Origin: DASQLQ01 sp035629935
GTDB taxonomy: Bacteria > Actinomycetota > CADDZG01 > WHSQ01
Length of the DNA: 25,090 bases
Assembly: GCA_035629935.1 (NCBI GenBank)
Contig: DASQLQ010000051.1
Span: 1-25,090, forward strand
Direction of reading: 5' to 3'
The notes under the pieces were generated by a model, which worked only from the letters and a program-made list of their open reading frames with translations, was not told where the DNA came from and searched no databases. The first letter of the stretch is position 1; every line of letters starts with the position of its first letter. A program made the position numbers and the translations under genes. Positions 14,875-21,561 of this stretch are shown in pieces.

Positions 14875-15365
14875 CGCTGGCGGAGCACTATTTCGGCCTG
14901 CTGCAGCTTCATCACTCGGCGCTCTAACTCGCGCACGCGTTCGATAGCTTCCCTCTCGGCTTTCTGTCGGAGCCGGCCGGCTTCGGCTTTGGCTTCTCGC
15001 ACCAGCTGCTCGGCGACACGCTTGCCCTCGGATCGCAATACGGAAGCCTTCGCCCCCGCGGCCTCGAGCGCCCGAGCGCTCTGTTGCGCCGAATGCGTCG
15101 CCTGTTCTGTCACCGTGTTGCGGATCCGATCGGCTTCATCGGTTGCCGCCGACAGGATCCGATCGGCTTCCTTCTTGGCCGTGGTCAAGAGATGTTCGGC
15201 CTCGGTTGCCAGTCGTTCGGACTCGGCCTTGGCTTTCGACAGGATCAGGGCCGCTTCTTCTTCGGCCCCCTTCTCGAGGTGACGCGCACGATCCTTCGCG
15301 TGCTGCAGGAGGAGGCCGATCTCCTCGCCGAGATCCTTGTAGGACCCGGAACCGTTCGGTTTCAA
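14844..15365 (-). CDS. Coiled-coil protein, headless paralogue of the adjacent DivIVA-like protein
   Basis: A 173-residue, almost entirely heptad-patterned protein rich in Ala, Glu, Arg and Lys. LGEEIGLLLQHAKD at 12-25 closely matches LGEEMGDLLQHAKD at 59-72 of its upstream neighbour, and the C-terminal RVRELERRVMKLQQ matches RIRAAQEQVRDLQQ there. It therefore looks like a tandem duplicate that has lost the N-terminal DivIVA membrane-targeting domain and gained extra coiled coil in the middle. The start is TTG 15365, overlapping the upstream TGA by four bases (TTGA); no ribosome site is visible, so translation is probably coupled. The two proteins may form mixed filaments. Its stop lies within ugd. 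Confidence 0.8.
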   Translation of the reverse strand: MKPNGSGSYKDLGEEIGLLLQHAKDRARHLEKGAEEEAALILSKAKAESERLATEAEHLLTTAKKEADRILSAATDEADRIRNTVTEQATHSAQQSARALEAAGAKASVLRSEGKRVAEQLVREAKAEAGRLRQKAEREAIERVRELERRVMKLQQAEIVLRQRQETTGRPVG

Positions 15366-15937
15366 GCGGGGGCGGGTGAGGTCTCGGGCGTGGACTGGAG
15401 CGCCACGATCTCGGCAGCGTCTTCGAGGACCGGCTGGTCTATCACCGGGGCGGTGGAGGCCTCTTCGACCTGACGGTCGAGCGATGCCAGGGTTGTGCGG
15501 AGCGACTGCAACTGCTCCCGAACCCCCTTCTCGACCTGCTGGAGATCCCTGACCTGCTCCTGGGCGGCGCGGATCCGGGTCACTGCCTCGGCTTCTGCCG
15601 TCCGCCTCAGCTCGGCGTCCCGGCGTTCGGCCTCGGCTAGAACCTTCTCTGCCGCGCGTCGAGCCTTCTCCTTGATCTCGGCCGCTCGCTCCTCGCCCTT
15701 CTTAACGACCCCCGCTGCGACGTCCTTGGCATGTTGCAGAAGATCGCCCATCTCTTCGCCGAGCTCGAGGTGCGCCTTCTCGGCCGTCCTCTGTGCCTGG
15801 GCCAGCTCGGCGGTGAGGCGATTCTGTTCGGACGCAAGCTCCTGCAGGAAAGCGTCGACTTCGTCTTTGTCGTAGCCCCGCATCGCCGTGGCGAACTCGA
15901 CCCGCGTTAGATCCTGCGAGGTGGGTTGTTCCTCCAT
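15362..15937 (-). CDS. DivIVA-domain coiled-coil protein
   Basis: A scaffold-type protein of 191 residues. The N-terminus (about 8-35) has the DivIVA signature: LTRVEFATAMRGYDKDEVDAFL, with RGYD..EVD.FL conserved. In relatives (DivIVA/Wag31, GpsB, SepIVA) this region targets curved membrane and the rest is coiled coil, as at about 36-160 here; a Pro/Glu-rich tail ends the protein. ATG 15937 is chosen because GGAGG lies eight bases upstream on this strand (complement of 15946-15950); the frame is open further upstream but only as a shadow of the response regulator. It is smaller than typical polar-growth DivIVA, so it may be a SepIVA/GpsB-like member. It heads a two-gene operon with its paralogue and diverges from the response regulator. 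Confidence 0.85.
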   Translation of the reverse strand: MEEQPTSQDLTRVEFATAMRGYDKDEVDAFLQELASEQNRLTAELAQAQRTAEKAHLELGEEMGDLLQHAKDVAAGVVKKGEERAAEIKEKARRAAEKVLAEAERRDAELRRTAEAEAVTRIRAAQEQVRDLQQVEKGVREQLQSLRTTLASLDRQVEEASTAPVIDQPVLEDAAEIVALQSTPETSPAPA

Positions 15938-16027
15938 CAGATGTGCCTCCCTGGCTGCCCGGTTCCGTTCCGCCCGCCCCTCTGTTCTTGCCGATGGCCG
16001 AGGCCATCGCCTGGGCATCCTATGAGA

Positions 16028-16033
16028 TACCTT
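16028..16033 (+). promoter_or_regulatory. -10-like element for the response regulator
   Basis: TACCTT lies seven bases before ATG 16041, the distance expected for a leaderless transcript. No Shine-Dalgarno sequence is present. No clear -35. Confidence 0.35.
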
Positions 16034-16040
16034 TTCGGCC

Positions 16041-16412
16041 ATGCCCAAGACGATCCTGATCGTGGAGGACGAGGAAGCCGTCCGGGAGCTCGAGAAGTTC
16101 ATCCTCGAGCAGGAGGGCTACGAGGTCATGGAGGCCCGGGATGGCCTCGAAGGGCTGACCAAGGCCGAATTCAAGAAGCCGGATCTGATCCTCCTCGATC
16201 TGATGATGCCGGATGTCTCCGGGGGCCGGATGTTCGACGAGATGCGCCGCCACCCCGCCACGCTGGACATCCCCATCGTCGTGGTCACCGGAAAGCCAGA
16301 TGCCCATCAGATCTTCGACGACGAACTCGGCCCCGAGAACGTGATCATGAAACCGTTCGAAGCCGAGACGCTTCTGGCGCGCATCGCCGATCACGTGGGC
16401 GGTCCCGAGTAG
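16041..16412 (+). CDS. Single-domain response regulator (CheY-like receiver)
   Basis: A 123-residue receiver domain with no output domain. The acidic pair is D10/E11, the phosphoacceptor D53 (LLDLMMPD), the switch T83 (VVVTGK), and the conserved lysine K104 (KPF). It should relay phosphate or act by protein contact. No histidine kinase is encoded nearby. The prepilin peptidase reading frame continues without a gap past its TAG stop at 16410-16412, shifted by -1, so the two are one transcript and possibly linked in pilus or motility control. It diverges from the DivIVA-like operon across 103 bases. Confidence 0.9.
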   Translation: MPKTILIVEDEEAVRELEKFILEQEGYEVMEARDGLEGLTKAEFKKPDLILLDLMMPDVSGGRMFDEMRRHPATLDIPIVVVTGKPDAHQIFDDELGPENVIMKPFEAETLLARIADHVGGPE

Positions 16413-17182
16413 CCCTCCTTGCGACGTTCGGTTTCCTACTGGGCCTGATATTCGGCTCGTTCGGCACCGTCTTCGCGCATCGGATCCCCAAGCGCGACTC
16501 CCTAAGGGGACGCAGTGTCTGCCCCAAGTGTGGAGCCGGTGTAACGGCGTTCGAGAACATCCCCGTTCTCAGCTACGTCCTTCAGCGAGGACGCTGTCGC
16601 CACTGCGGCGAGCGCATCCACTGGCGTTATCCCGTGATCGAGCTGACGACCGGGCTCCTGTTTGCCCTGAGCGCTTGGAAGTTCGGGGTGAGCGTCGAGG
16701 CCCTAGCGTTCTCCGCGTTCTTCTGGGTGCTGGTGGTCCTGACGGCGATCGACCTCGAGCACAAGCTGCTTCCGAACAGGGTGGTCTACCCGGCGCTCGT
16801 GGCCGGGTGGGCATCGCTCACCATCGCGGCTTTCGTCGAAGGCGATCCGGGACGTTTGGTGGGAGCGGCCCTGGGGGCCGCGATCTTCGGTGGCTTCTTC
16901 TTCCTCGTGGCGTTCATCTATCCCGCGGGCATGGGGGGCGGAGACGTGAAGCTGGCCTTCGTGCTGGGAACATTCCTCGGCTACCTGCGCGCTCCCGGGC
17001 TCGTGCTTCTCGGGATGTTCCTGTCGTTCTTGATCGGGTCGATCATCGGAGTGATCGTCATGAGGGTCGGAGGCGGGGGCCGGAAGACGCAGGTGCCGTT
17101 CGGTCCCTTCCTCGCTCTAGGGACGGTCCTCGCGATCTTCATCGGCGACCCGTTGGTCGACCTCTACCTCAGGGGTCTCTAA
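16409..17182 (+). CDS. Type IV prepilin peptidase (leader peptidase), start codon unclear
   Basis: Cleaves and N-methylates type IV prepilins or related pseudopilins at the membrane. The core is complete: GSFGTVFAHRIP near the N-terminus, a Cys4 cytoplasmic loop (CPKCG and CRHCG), then several membrane helices. The two catalytic aspartates are D115 in TAIDLEHKLLPN and D179 in GMGGGDVKLAF, counting from position 16409. No ATG, GTG or TTG exists in this frame close to the expected N-terminus; I place the start at GTA 16409 because it gives a normal 257-residue enzyme with a full first helix. CTG 16439 or 16445 would shorten that helix. A rare start codon, an indel, or a -1 frameshift fusion with the response regulator are the options. 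No pilin or pilus ATPase genes are in the window. Confidence 0.82.
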   Translation, partial: VALLATFGFLLGLIFGSFGTVFAHRIPKRDSLRGRSVCPKCGAGVTAFENIPVLSYVLQRGRCRHCGERIHWRYPVIELTTGLLFALSAWKFGVSVEALAFSAFFWVLVVLTAIDLEHKLLPNRVVYPALVAGWASLTIAAFVEGDPGRLVGAALGAAIFGGFFFLVAFIYPAGMGGGDVKLAFVLGTFLGYLRAPGLVLLGMFLSFLIGSIIGVIVMRVGGGGRKTQVPFGPFLALGTVLAIFIGDPLVDLYLRGL

Positions 17183-17189
17183 CGGCGGG

Positions 17190-18206
17190 CTAAGAAGGAT
17201 CGAGGACGATCGCGTCCTCGAGGAATGTCGTTTGCGCCAAGCGCGTCAACGATGGGTCGAACTGTGTGCCCGCTCCCGCCTCCACTTCTCTAACCGCTTT
17301 CTCGAACGAGCGCGGTTGGCGATACGGGCGTGTCGCAGTCATCGCATCGATCGAGTCCGCGATCGCGAACAAGCGCGCTGCTGCGGGGATATTGGTCCCA
17401 GAAAGACGATCGGGGTAACCGCTGCCGTCCCATCGCTCGTGGTGGTGGCGAACGACCTGGTGGATGAGCTTCGGAAGCCCCAACGGAGCGATGATCTGCT
17501 CACCGAGGATCGGGTGTGTCTCGATCATGCGGCGTTCCGCATCCGTCAATGCACTTGGTTTCTTGAGGATCGATTCGGGGATGCCGATCTTTCCGACGTC
17601 GTGCAACAGGAACGCAGCCCGCAGGATCTCGGTGGGAAGAGCTTCTTCTATGAGAGCGGCCTCCGCCAGCCGCATGGCGAGACCGGCCACCCGTTCGGTG
17701 TGCCCACCGGTGTTCGTGTCCTTCAACTCCAGAGCCGATGCGAGCGCTTTTGCCGCGCTCATCTGTGCGGGACCGAGGGCCTGCAGGAAGACGGTGCGCT
17801 CCGCGAGCGCGTCGGCGGCTGGTCCGTCGAAGACGACACCCTCGGCGGCGACCTGAGTGACGGCCTCGACGAGGTGCTCGGCGTTGGAGCCGGAGACGAT
17901 GTAGCCGGCGATCCCCAAAGAGATCGCTTTCGCCGCAGAACGATGGTCGCTTGCGTCTCCGATGGCGAGCGTTCGGCGCTGGAGGCCGAGGCCCTTACAG
18001 AGTTGCAACGGCCTGGTCGCGTCGGCACCCGAGTCCGTTGCGACGACGATCACATCGGCGGTCTCGGCTGCAGCAAGGAGATCGGGGCCGGTCAAGCCGA
18101 CCGGATGAAGCATCCTGGTCGAGCCGGCTCCGAATTCGCCGGCCAGTGTCGTCCACAGCGAGGGGTCCCCTCCAACAACGAGGATCTCGAGCGGACGTTG
18201 GTTCAC
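17190..18206 (-). CDS. HD-GYP domain protein, predicted c-di-GMP phosphodiesterase
   Basis: Predicted to hydrolyse c-di-GMP. The 338-residue protein has an N-terminal alpha/beta domain (about 5-125) resembling a degenerate receiver: D59 and the other acidic positions do not form a convincing phosphorylation site. The HD-GYP domain (about 145-338) is intact, with GGHTERV at 167-173, LLHDVGKIGIP at 200-210 (H202, D203), HHHERWDGSGYPDRLSG at 254-270 (GYP at 263-265), and IADSIDAMT at 282-290. GTG 18206 overlaps the upstream gene's TGA by four bases (GTGA), so it is translationally coupled to the GGDEF protein. A self-complementary hairpin lies in its last codons. Confidence 0.88.
   Translation of the reverse strand: MNQRPLEILVVGGDPSLWTTLAGEFGAGSTRMLHPVGLTGPDLLAAAETADVIVVATDSGADATRPLQLCKGLGLQRRTLAIGDASDHRSAAKAISLGIAGYIVSGSNAEHLVEAVTQVAAEGVVFDGPAADALAERTVFLQALGPAQMSAAKALASALELKDTNTGGHTERVAGLAMRLAEAALIEEALPTEILRAAFLLHDVGKIGIPESILKKPSALTDAERRMIETHPILGEQIIAPLGLPKLIHQVVRHHHERWDGSGYPDRLSGTNIPAAARLFAIADSIDAMTATRPYRQPRSFEKAVREVEAGAGTQFDPSLTRLAQTTFLEDAIVLDPS
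17200..17221. terminator. Hairpin at a convergent junction (possible bidirectional terminator)
   Basis: TCGAGGACG at 17200-17208 and CGTCCTCGA at 17213-17221 form a perfect 9-bp stem with an ATCG loop. It sits 17 bases past the prepilin peptidase stop and inside the last codons of the opposing HD-GYP gene. There is no T-run, so the terminator role is tentative. Confidence 0.35.
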
Positions 18207-19369
18207 GGGGTCCCGGCCTCCGCGGCGTTCGGCACTCGGTGAAGGAGGTCTTGGAAGTGGGCCCGAACGAAATCCGTCAACCGGATCTCGGGCGAGACCT
18301 GAAGCTTCCTGCGGATCCGTGCCTTGTGACTGCGCACGGTTCCTCGCGAGATGCCCAATCGCCTGGCGATCTCATGTTCGGTCCTGCGATGCGAGAGGTT
18401 GATCAGCACGTCCCACTCACGATCGGTCAGTTCCTCCGATAGCGCAACAGGGTTCAGACCATGACGGCGCGGATCGTCGGCGCGCCACACGCGGCCCCCG
18501 CCTGATTCCTGGGCCTTGAGCAGTGCCACCTCGACGCGCGAAACGATCTCTTCGGCGGTCCGCCCGGCGGAGAACTGTGCAACTCCGATCGATACCGAGG
18601 TTGGGACGCCGGCGGATTCCAGCGTTGCGATCTCTTCGACACATCGCTCTGCCGCTTGGACGGCTGCACTGATCGCGATGTCGGGCAGCAAGATGGCGAA
18701 CTCGTCGCCTCCATAACGGAACACCTCGTCCGAGGTCCGGATCACAGACTTGAGAACGATCGCGATCTGTCGCAGTAGCTCGTCGCCGACAGAAGGACCG
18801 AGACGACCATTCACCGAGCTCATGTCGTCGACATCAATCAACATGATCGAGAAGGGGAGCGCGTTGCGTGACGACCGCGAGATCTCGAGTCGCAGCCTTT
18901 CCTCGAAAGCGGCTCTGACCGGCAGGCGTGTCACGATGTCCCCGCCGACTTTCAACATGACTTGTTCCTGGCGGGCCTTAGTACGTGCAGCAGCACCGAC
19001 CCGGGCGATCAGTTCACGCGGCTCGTGCGGCTTGGTGATCCAGTCGACTGCCCCGTCCTCGAGACCCTTCACCCTGTCGTCCGTGCCCCCGAGGGCAGAC
19101 AAGAGGATCACGGGGATGCCTTCAGTCAATGGGTCGGCATGAAGAGCACGCAGGACATCGGCGCCGTCCATGCCGGCCATCATCATGTCGAGCAGGATCA
19201 CGTCAGGCGCTTTCGAGCGAGCCATCTCCAGCGCTTCGGGCCCGTTCGATGCCTGGATGACCTCGAAACCCTGCATGGAGAGCTGCAACTCCGCGAGCAT
19301 CCGCAGGTTGGGGTCGTCGTCTACGACCAGGACCAGTGAGGTCGCGGCGTTTTTGTTCGGTTTGGGCAT
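18203..19369 (-). CDS. REC-GGDEF-LuxR protein: response regulator, diguanylate cyclase and DNA-binding domain
   Basis: Three domains in 388 residues. A receiver (about 11-130) has D17-D19, phosphoacceptor D61, S91 and K113. A GGDEF domain (about 145-295) has an intact catalytic motif, YGGDEF at 219-224, and an inhibitory-site RxxD (R211-D214) exactly five residues before it, so c-di-GMP synthesis with product inhibition is expected. A C-terminal LuxR-type helix-turn-helix (about 313-357) reads LTDREWDVLINLSHRRTEHEIARRLGISRGTVRSHKARIRRKL in shortened form, with EIARRLGIS and TVRSHK as the recognition core. One protein could thus sense phosphorylation, make c-di-GMP and bind DNA. ATG 19369 is chosen because the receiver strand begins soon after; an in-frame ATG at 19456 adds 29 residues. 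Its stop overlaps the HD-GYP start. Confidence 0.87.
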   Translation of the reverse strand: MPKPNKNAATSLVLVVDDDPNLRMLAELQLSMQGFEVIQASNGPEALEMARSKAPDVILLDMMMAGMDGADVLRALHADPLTEGIPVILLSALGGTDDRVKGLEDGAVDWITKPHEPRELIARVGAAARTKARQEQVMLKVGGDIVTRLPVRAAFEERLRLEISRSSRNALPFSIMLIDVDDMSSVNGRLGPSVGDELLRQIAIVLKSVIRTSDEVFRYGGDEFAILLPDIAISAAVQAAERCVEEIATLESAGVPTSVSIGVAQFSAGRTAEEIVSRVEVALLKAQESGGGRVWRADDPRRHGLNPVALSEELTDREWDVLINLSHRRTEHEIARRLGISRGTVRSHKARIRRKLQVSPEIRLTDFVRAHFQDLLHRVPNAAEAGTP

Positions 19370-19502
19370 GCTTGTTCCATCGGCTCGGCTGGGCACGTTC
19401 CAAAGGGTGACAGTGCGAGCTGGGCAGGGAAATGAATAGAAATGCCTATTTCGCATGGTCCTTACGGACTAGTGCGTGCCCGCGCTTTACGATGATTCGA
19501 CT

Positions 19503-19961
19503 ATGTCGGACATGGAAGAGAACGCACCGGGCGAGGAAGAACCCCTCGACGACGACGAACGCGAGGCCCTGAGACAGGACCTGGAGGACGTCAGCGTCCT
19601 GAAGGGCCTGCTGGGCCCCCGTGGGATCAGGGGCGTCGTCTTCTACTGCCCAGATTGTGACGAGGACCACTACCTCGCCTGGGACCTCCTGGCGGGCAAT
19701 CTGAGGGAGCTCCTCGAGGCCGGCGAGTCCCCGGTTCACGAGCCGGCCTTCGAGCCCGATCCCGACGACTACGTCTCCTGGGACTTCGCCAGGGGCTTCC
19801 TGGACGGCTACGAGTCCTCGGGTGAGGAATGGGACGACACCGTCAATAAGCTCGTGCTCGAGCTGAGAGACCGGGATTGGAGCCCTTCGGATGTGAAGGC
19901 ATTGCTGGCGGGCCTCGAGCTCACGGCCGGACCCATGAAGGAGCGTGAAGAGCCCGAGTGA
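19503..19961 (+). CDS. DUF5319-like acidic protein
   Basis: Function unknown. The 152-residue, very acidic protein has LLGPRGIRGVVFYCPDCDEDHY at its centre in shortened form (C49, C52, H56 might bind metal), then WDLLAGNLRELLEAG, VHEPAFEPDPDDYVSWD and RGFLDGY, which match my memory of the actinobacterial DUF5319 family. ATG 19503 is taken as the start; TACGAT at 19488-19493 is a plausible -10 for a near-leaderless message, and an in-frame GTG at 19476 is the alternative. Its TGA overlaps the ParA GTG by four bases (GTGA), so it is part of the ParA operon. Confidence 0.7.
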   Translation: MSDMEENAPGEEEPLDDDEREALRQDLEDVSVLKGLLGPRGIRGVVFYCPDCDEDHYLAWDLLAGNLRELLEAGESPVHEPAFEPDPDDYVSWDFARGFLDGYESSGEEWDDTVNKLVLELRDRDWSPSDVKALLAGLELTAGPMKEREEPE

Positions 19962-20713
19962 CACGCACGATCGCTTTTGCGAACCAGAAGGGTGGCGTAG
20001 CAAAGACCACTACGACCTTGTCCATCGCCGTGGCCCTTGCCGAGATGGGAAAACGCGTTCTGGCCGTCGACCTCGATCCACAGGGTGCTTTGACCTACTC
20101 GATGGGGGCCGACCCCGACAAGCTCGACGAGACCATCAACGACGTGCTCATCCGCCGTCTACCGGTCGAGAAGGTCGTGATCACGCGCGAGATCGACTGT
20201 GCTCCCGCGAACATCGACCTCGCCGGGGCCGAGGCGGTCCTGCTGGCGAAGACGGGACGAGAGTTCGCGCTGCAGCGCGCGTTGCGCGAGATCGACGGCG
20301 CATACGACTACGTGCTCATCGACTGTCCACCCTCGCTCGGGATATTGACGATCAACGGTCTAACTGCGGCACAACAGGTCGTCATCCCGCTTCAGTGTGA
20401 GGCTCTGTCGCATCGAGGAGTCGGGCAGTTGATCGAGACGATGGGTGACATCCGGCATTTCACGAATCCCGATCTGAGTGTGGCCGGCGTCATTCCCACG
20501 CTGTTCGACGGTCGGACCAAGCACACTCAAGAGGTGCTCGCCGACATCGGTACCCGCTACGAGGTGCGCGTGCTCATGCCCCCAGTGCGCAAGTCGATCA
20601 AGTTCGCCGAGGCCTCACAGGCAGGGCGCTCGATCCTCTCTTACGCGCCGAACCATCCGGGGGCCGAGGCTTACCGCGAGCTGGCGTTCCAGATCGATCA
20701 CGGTTTCGAGTGA
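19958..20713 (+). CDS. ParA/MinD-superfamily ATPase
   Basis: A 251-residue ParA-type P-loop ATPase. The deviant Walker A box KGGVAKTTT is at 11-19 (signature K11 and K16), Walker A' is VLAVDLDPQG at 34-43, and Walker B lies in YVLIDCPPSLG. It has no N-terminal helix-turn-helix, as in chromosomal Soj/ParA. No parB or parS-like gene follows; instead there are a zinc ribbon and a histone-like gene. An orphan ParA that positions a cargo or nucleoid region is therefore more likely than the main chromosome-segregation ParA. GTG 19958 overlaps the upstream stop and the next gene overlaps its own, so the genes are co-translated. Confidence 0.9.
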   Translation: MTRTIAFANQKGGVAKTTTTLSIAVALAEMGKRVLAVDLDPQGALTYSMGADPDKLDETINDVLIRRLPVEKVVITREIDCAPANIDLAGAEAVLLAKTGREFALQRALREIDGAYDYVLIDCPPSLGILTINGLTAAQQVVIPLQCEALSHRGVGQLIETMGDIRHFTNPDLSVAGVIPTLFDGRTKHTQEVLADIGTRYEVRVLMPPVRKSIKFAEASQAGRSILSYAPNHPGAEAYRELAFQIDHGFE

Positions 20714-20955
20714 TGGCGACCCGCGACGAAGTGCCCACGAAGCACGCTCTCTACACCAAGCCGGAGCGACGCGGCCTGACTTGCACCGTCGAATGCTCCT
20801 CGTGTCGCGAGGAAACGAGGGTGACTTACCTCGAGCTTGCGGCTTTGTTGTTCCCGGTTCATTTCCACCTGCCTCCGATGAGGCACTACAACTCCTGGTT
20901 CCGCTGCCCCGGGTGTGGAACCCGTACCTGGATGCGCGTGCACCTAGACCGCTAG
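20713..20955 (+). CDS. Small zinc-ribbon protein
   Basis: Unrecognised 80-residue protein. Two CxxC pairs, CSSC at 28-31 and CPGC at 65-68, are placed as in a four-cysteine zinc ribbon, separated by a 33-residue segment with a hydrophobic run (ELAALLFPVHFHLP). The first ATG (20713) overlaps the ParA TGA in TGATG; GTG 20710 would add one residue and overlap by four bases. Its tight coupling to ParA suggests a shared task. Confidence 0.75.
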   Translation: MATRDEVPTKHALYTKPERRGLTCTVECSSCREETRVTYLELAALLFPVHFHLPPMRHYNSWFRCPGCGTRTWMRVHLDR

Positions 20956-20992
20956 TAGTCTCCTGGCCATACCGGTTGATGGGAGGGTCGTG

Positions 20993-21466
20993 ATGGCACG
21001 TAAGTCCGCTAAAGAGCTGAAGAAGGCACGTAAGCAGATCGGCCAGGCCGCGGGACAGGTCCGCAAGGTCGGAGGTAAGGCGATCAAGTCGGCCCAGAAG
21101 ACGGCCAAAGAGGTTGCCAAGACCCGCGACGCCAAAACAGCCAAGAAGCAGTTGAAGGTCGCTCAGAAGGCCGTAGGAGTCGCGGCGGAGGCAGGGGTCA
21201 CCCTGGCGAAGACGGCGCTCAAGACTGGACAGAAGAGCGCCAAGAAGCTCGCCGGCTCACGCGATGTGAAGAAAGCCAAGAAGAGCGTGAAGAGCGCGGC
21301 CAGCCAGGGCAAGAAGGCAGCCAAGGCGACGTCGAAGACGGCTCGCAAGTCGGGATCCAAGGCCGTCAAGCAGGCACGAGCCTCCAGCACCACGGCAGCG
21401 AAGAAGGCTCAGAAGCGTTCGACCGCGGCCAAGAAAACGGTTCAGAAGAGGGCTGCTTCTAAGTAG
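20993..21466 (+). CDS. Lys/Ala-rich histone H1-like nucleoid protein
   Basis: A 157-residue, extremely basic low-complexity protein: by my count about 40 lysines and only five acidic residues. It resembles the tail of eukaryotic H1, actinobacterial HU (HupB) tails and bacterial H1-like proteins, which coat DNA through charge. Two related units begin with TRDAK and SRDVK, followed by AKK..K.A. There is no HU fold, so it is a tail-only protein. GGAGGG at 20982-20987 lies five bases before ATG 20993, which decides that start over GTG 20990. It follows the zinc ribbon by 37 bases. DNA binding is inferred from composition only. Confidence 0.8.
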   Translation: MARKSAKELKKARKQIGQAAGQVRKVGGKAIKSAQKTAKEVAKTRDAKTAKKQLKVAQKAVGVAAEAGVTLAKTALKTGQKSAKKLAGSRDVKKAKKSVKSAASQGKKAAKATSKTARKSGSKAVKQARASSTTAAKKAQKRSTAAKKTVQKRAASK

Positions 21467-21561
21467 GAACGCAGCATCGTCGGGAAACCGACACTTCTCG
21501 AAGATTAAATCTGCCCCTCCAGATGCTTATTTATCGCGTACCGATGACCGATGATTGAGAT
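21467..21561 (+). other. Intergenic region with small hairpins
   Basis: GTCGG-GAAA-CCGAC at 21479-21492 is a perfect 5-bp hairpin with a GNRA tetraloop, 13 bases after the histone-like gene. AGATTAAATCT at 21502-21512 is an AT-rich palindrome. GATGAT at 21550-21555, six bases before ATG 21562, is a possible leaderless -10 for the patatin gene. Confidence 0.4.
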
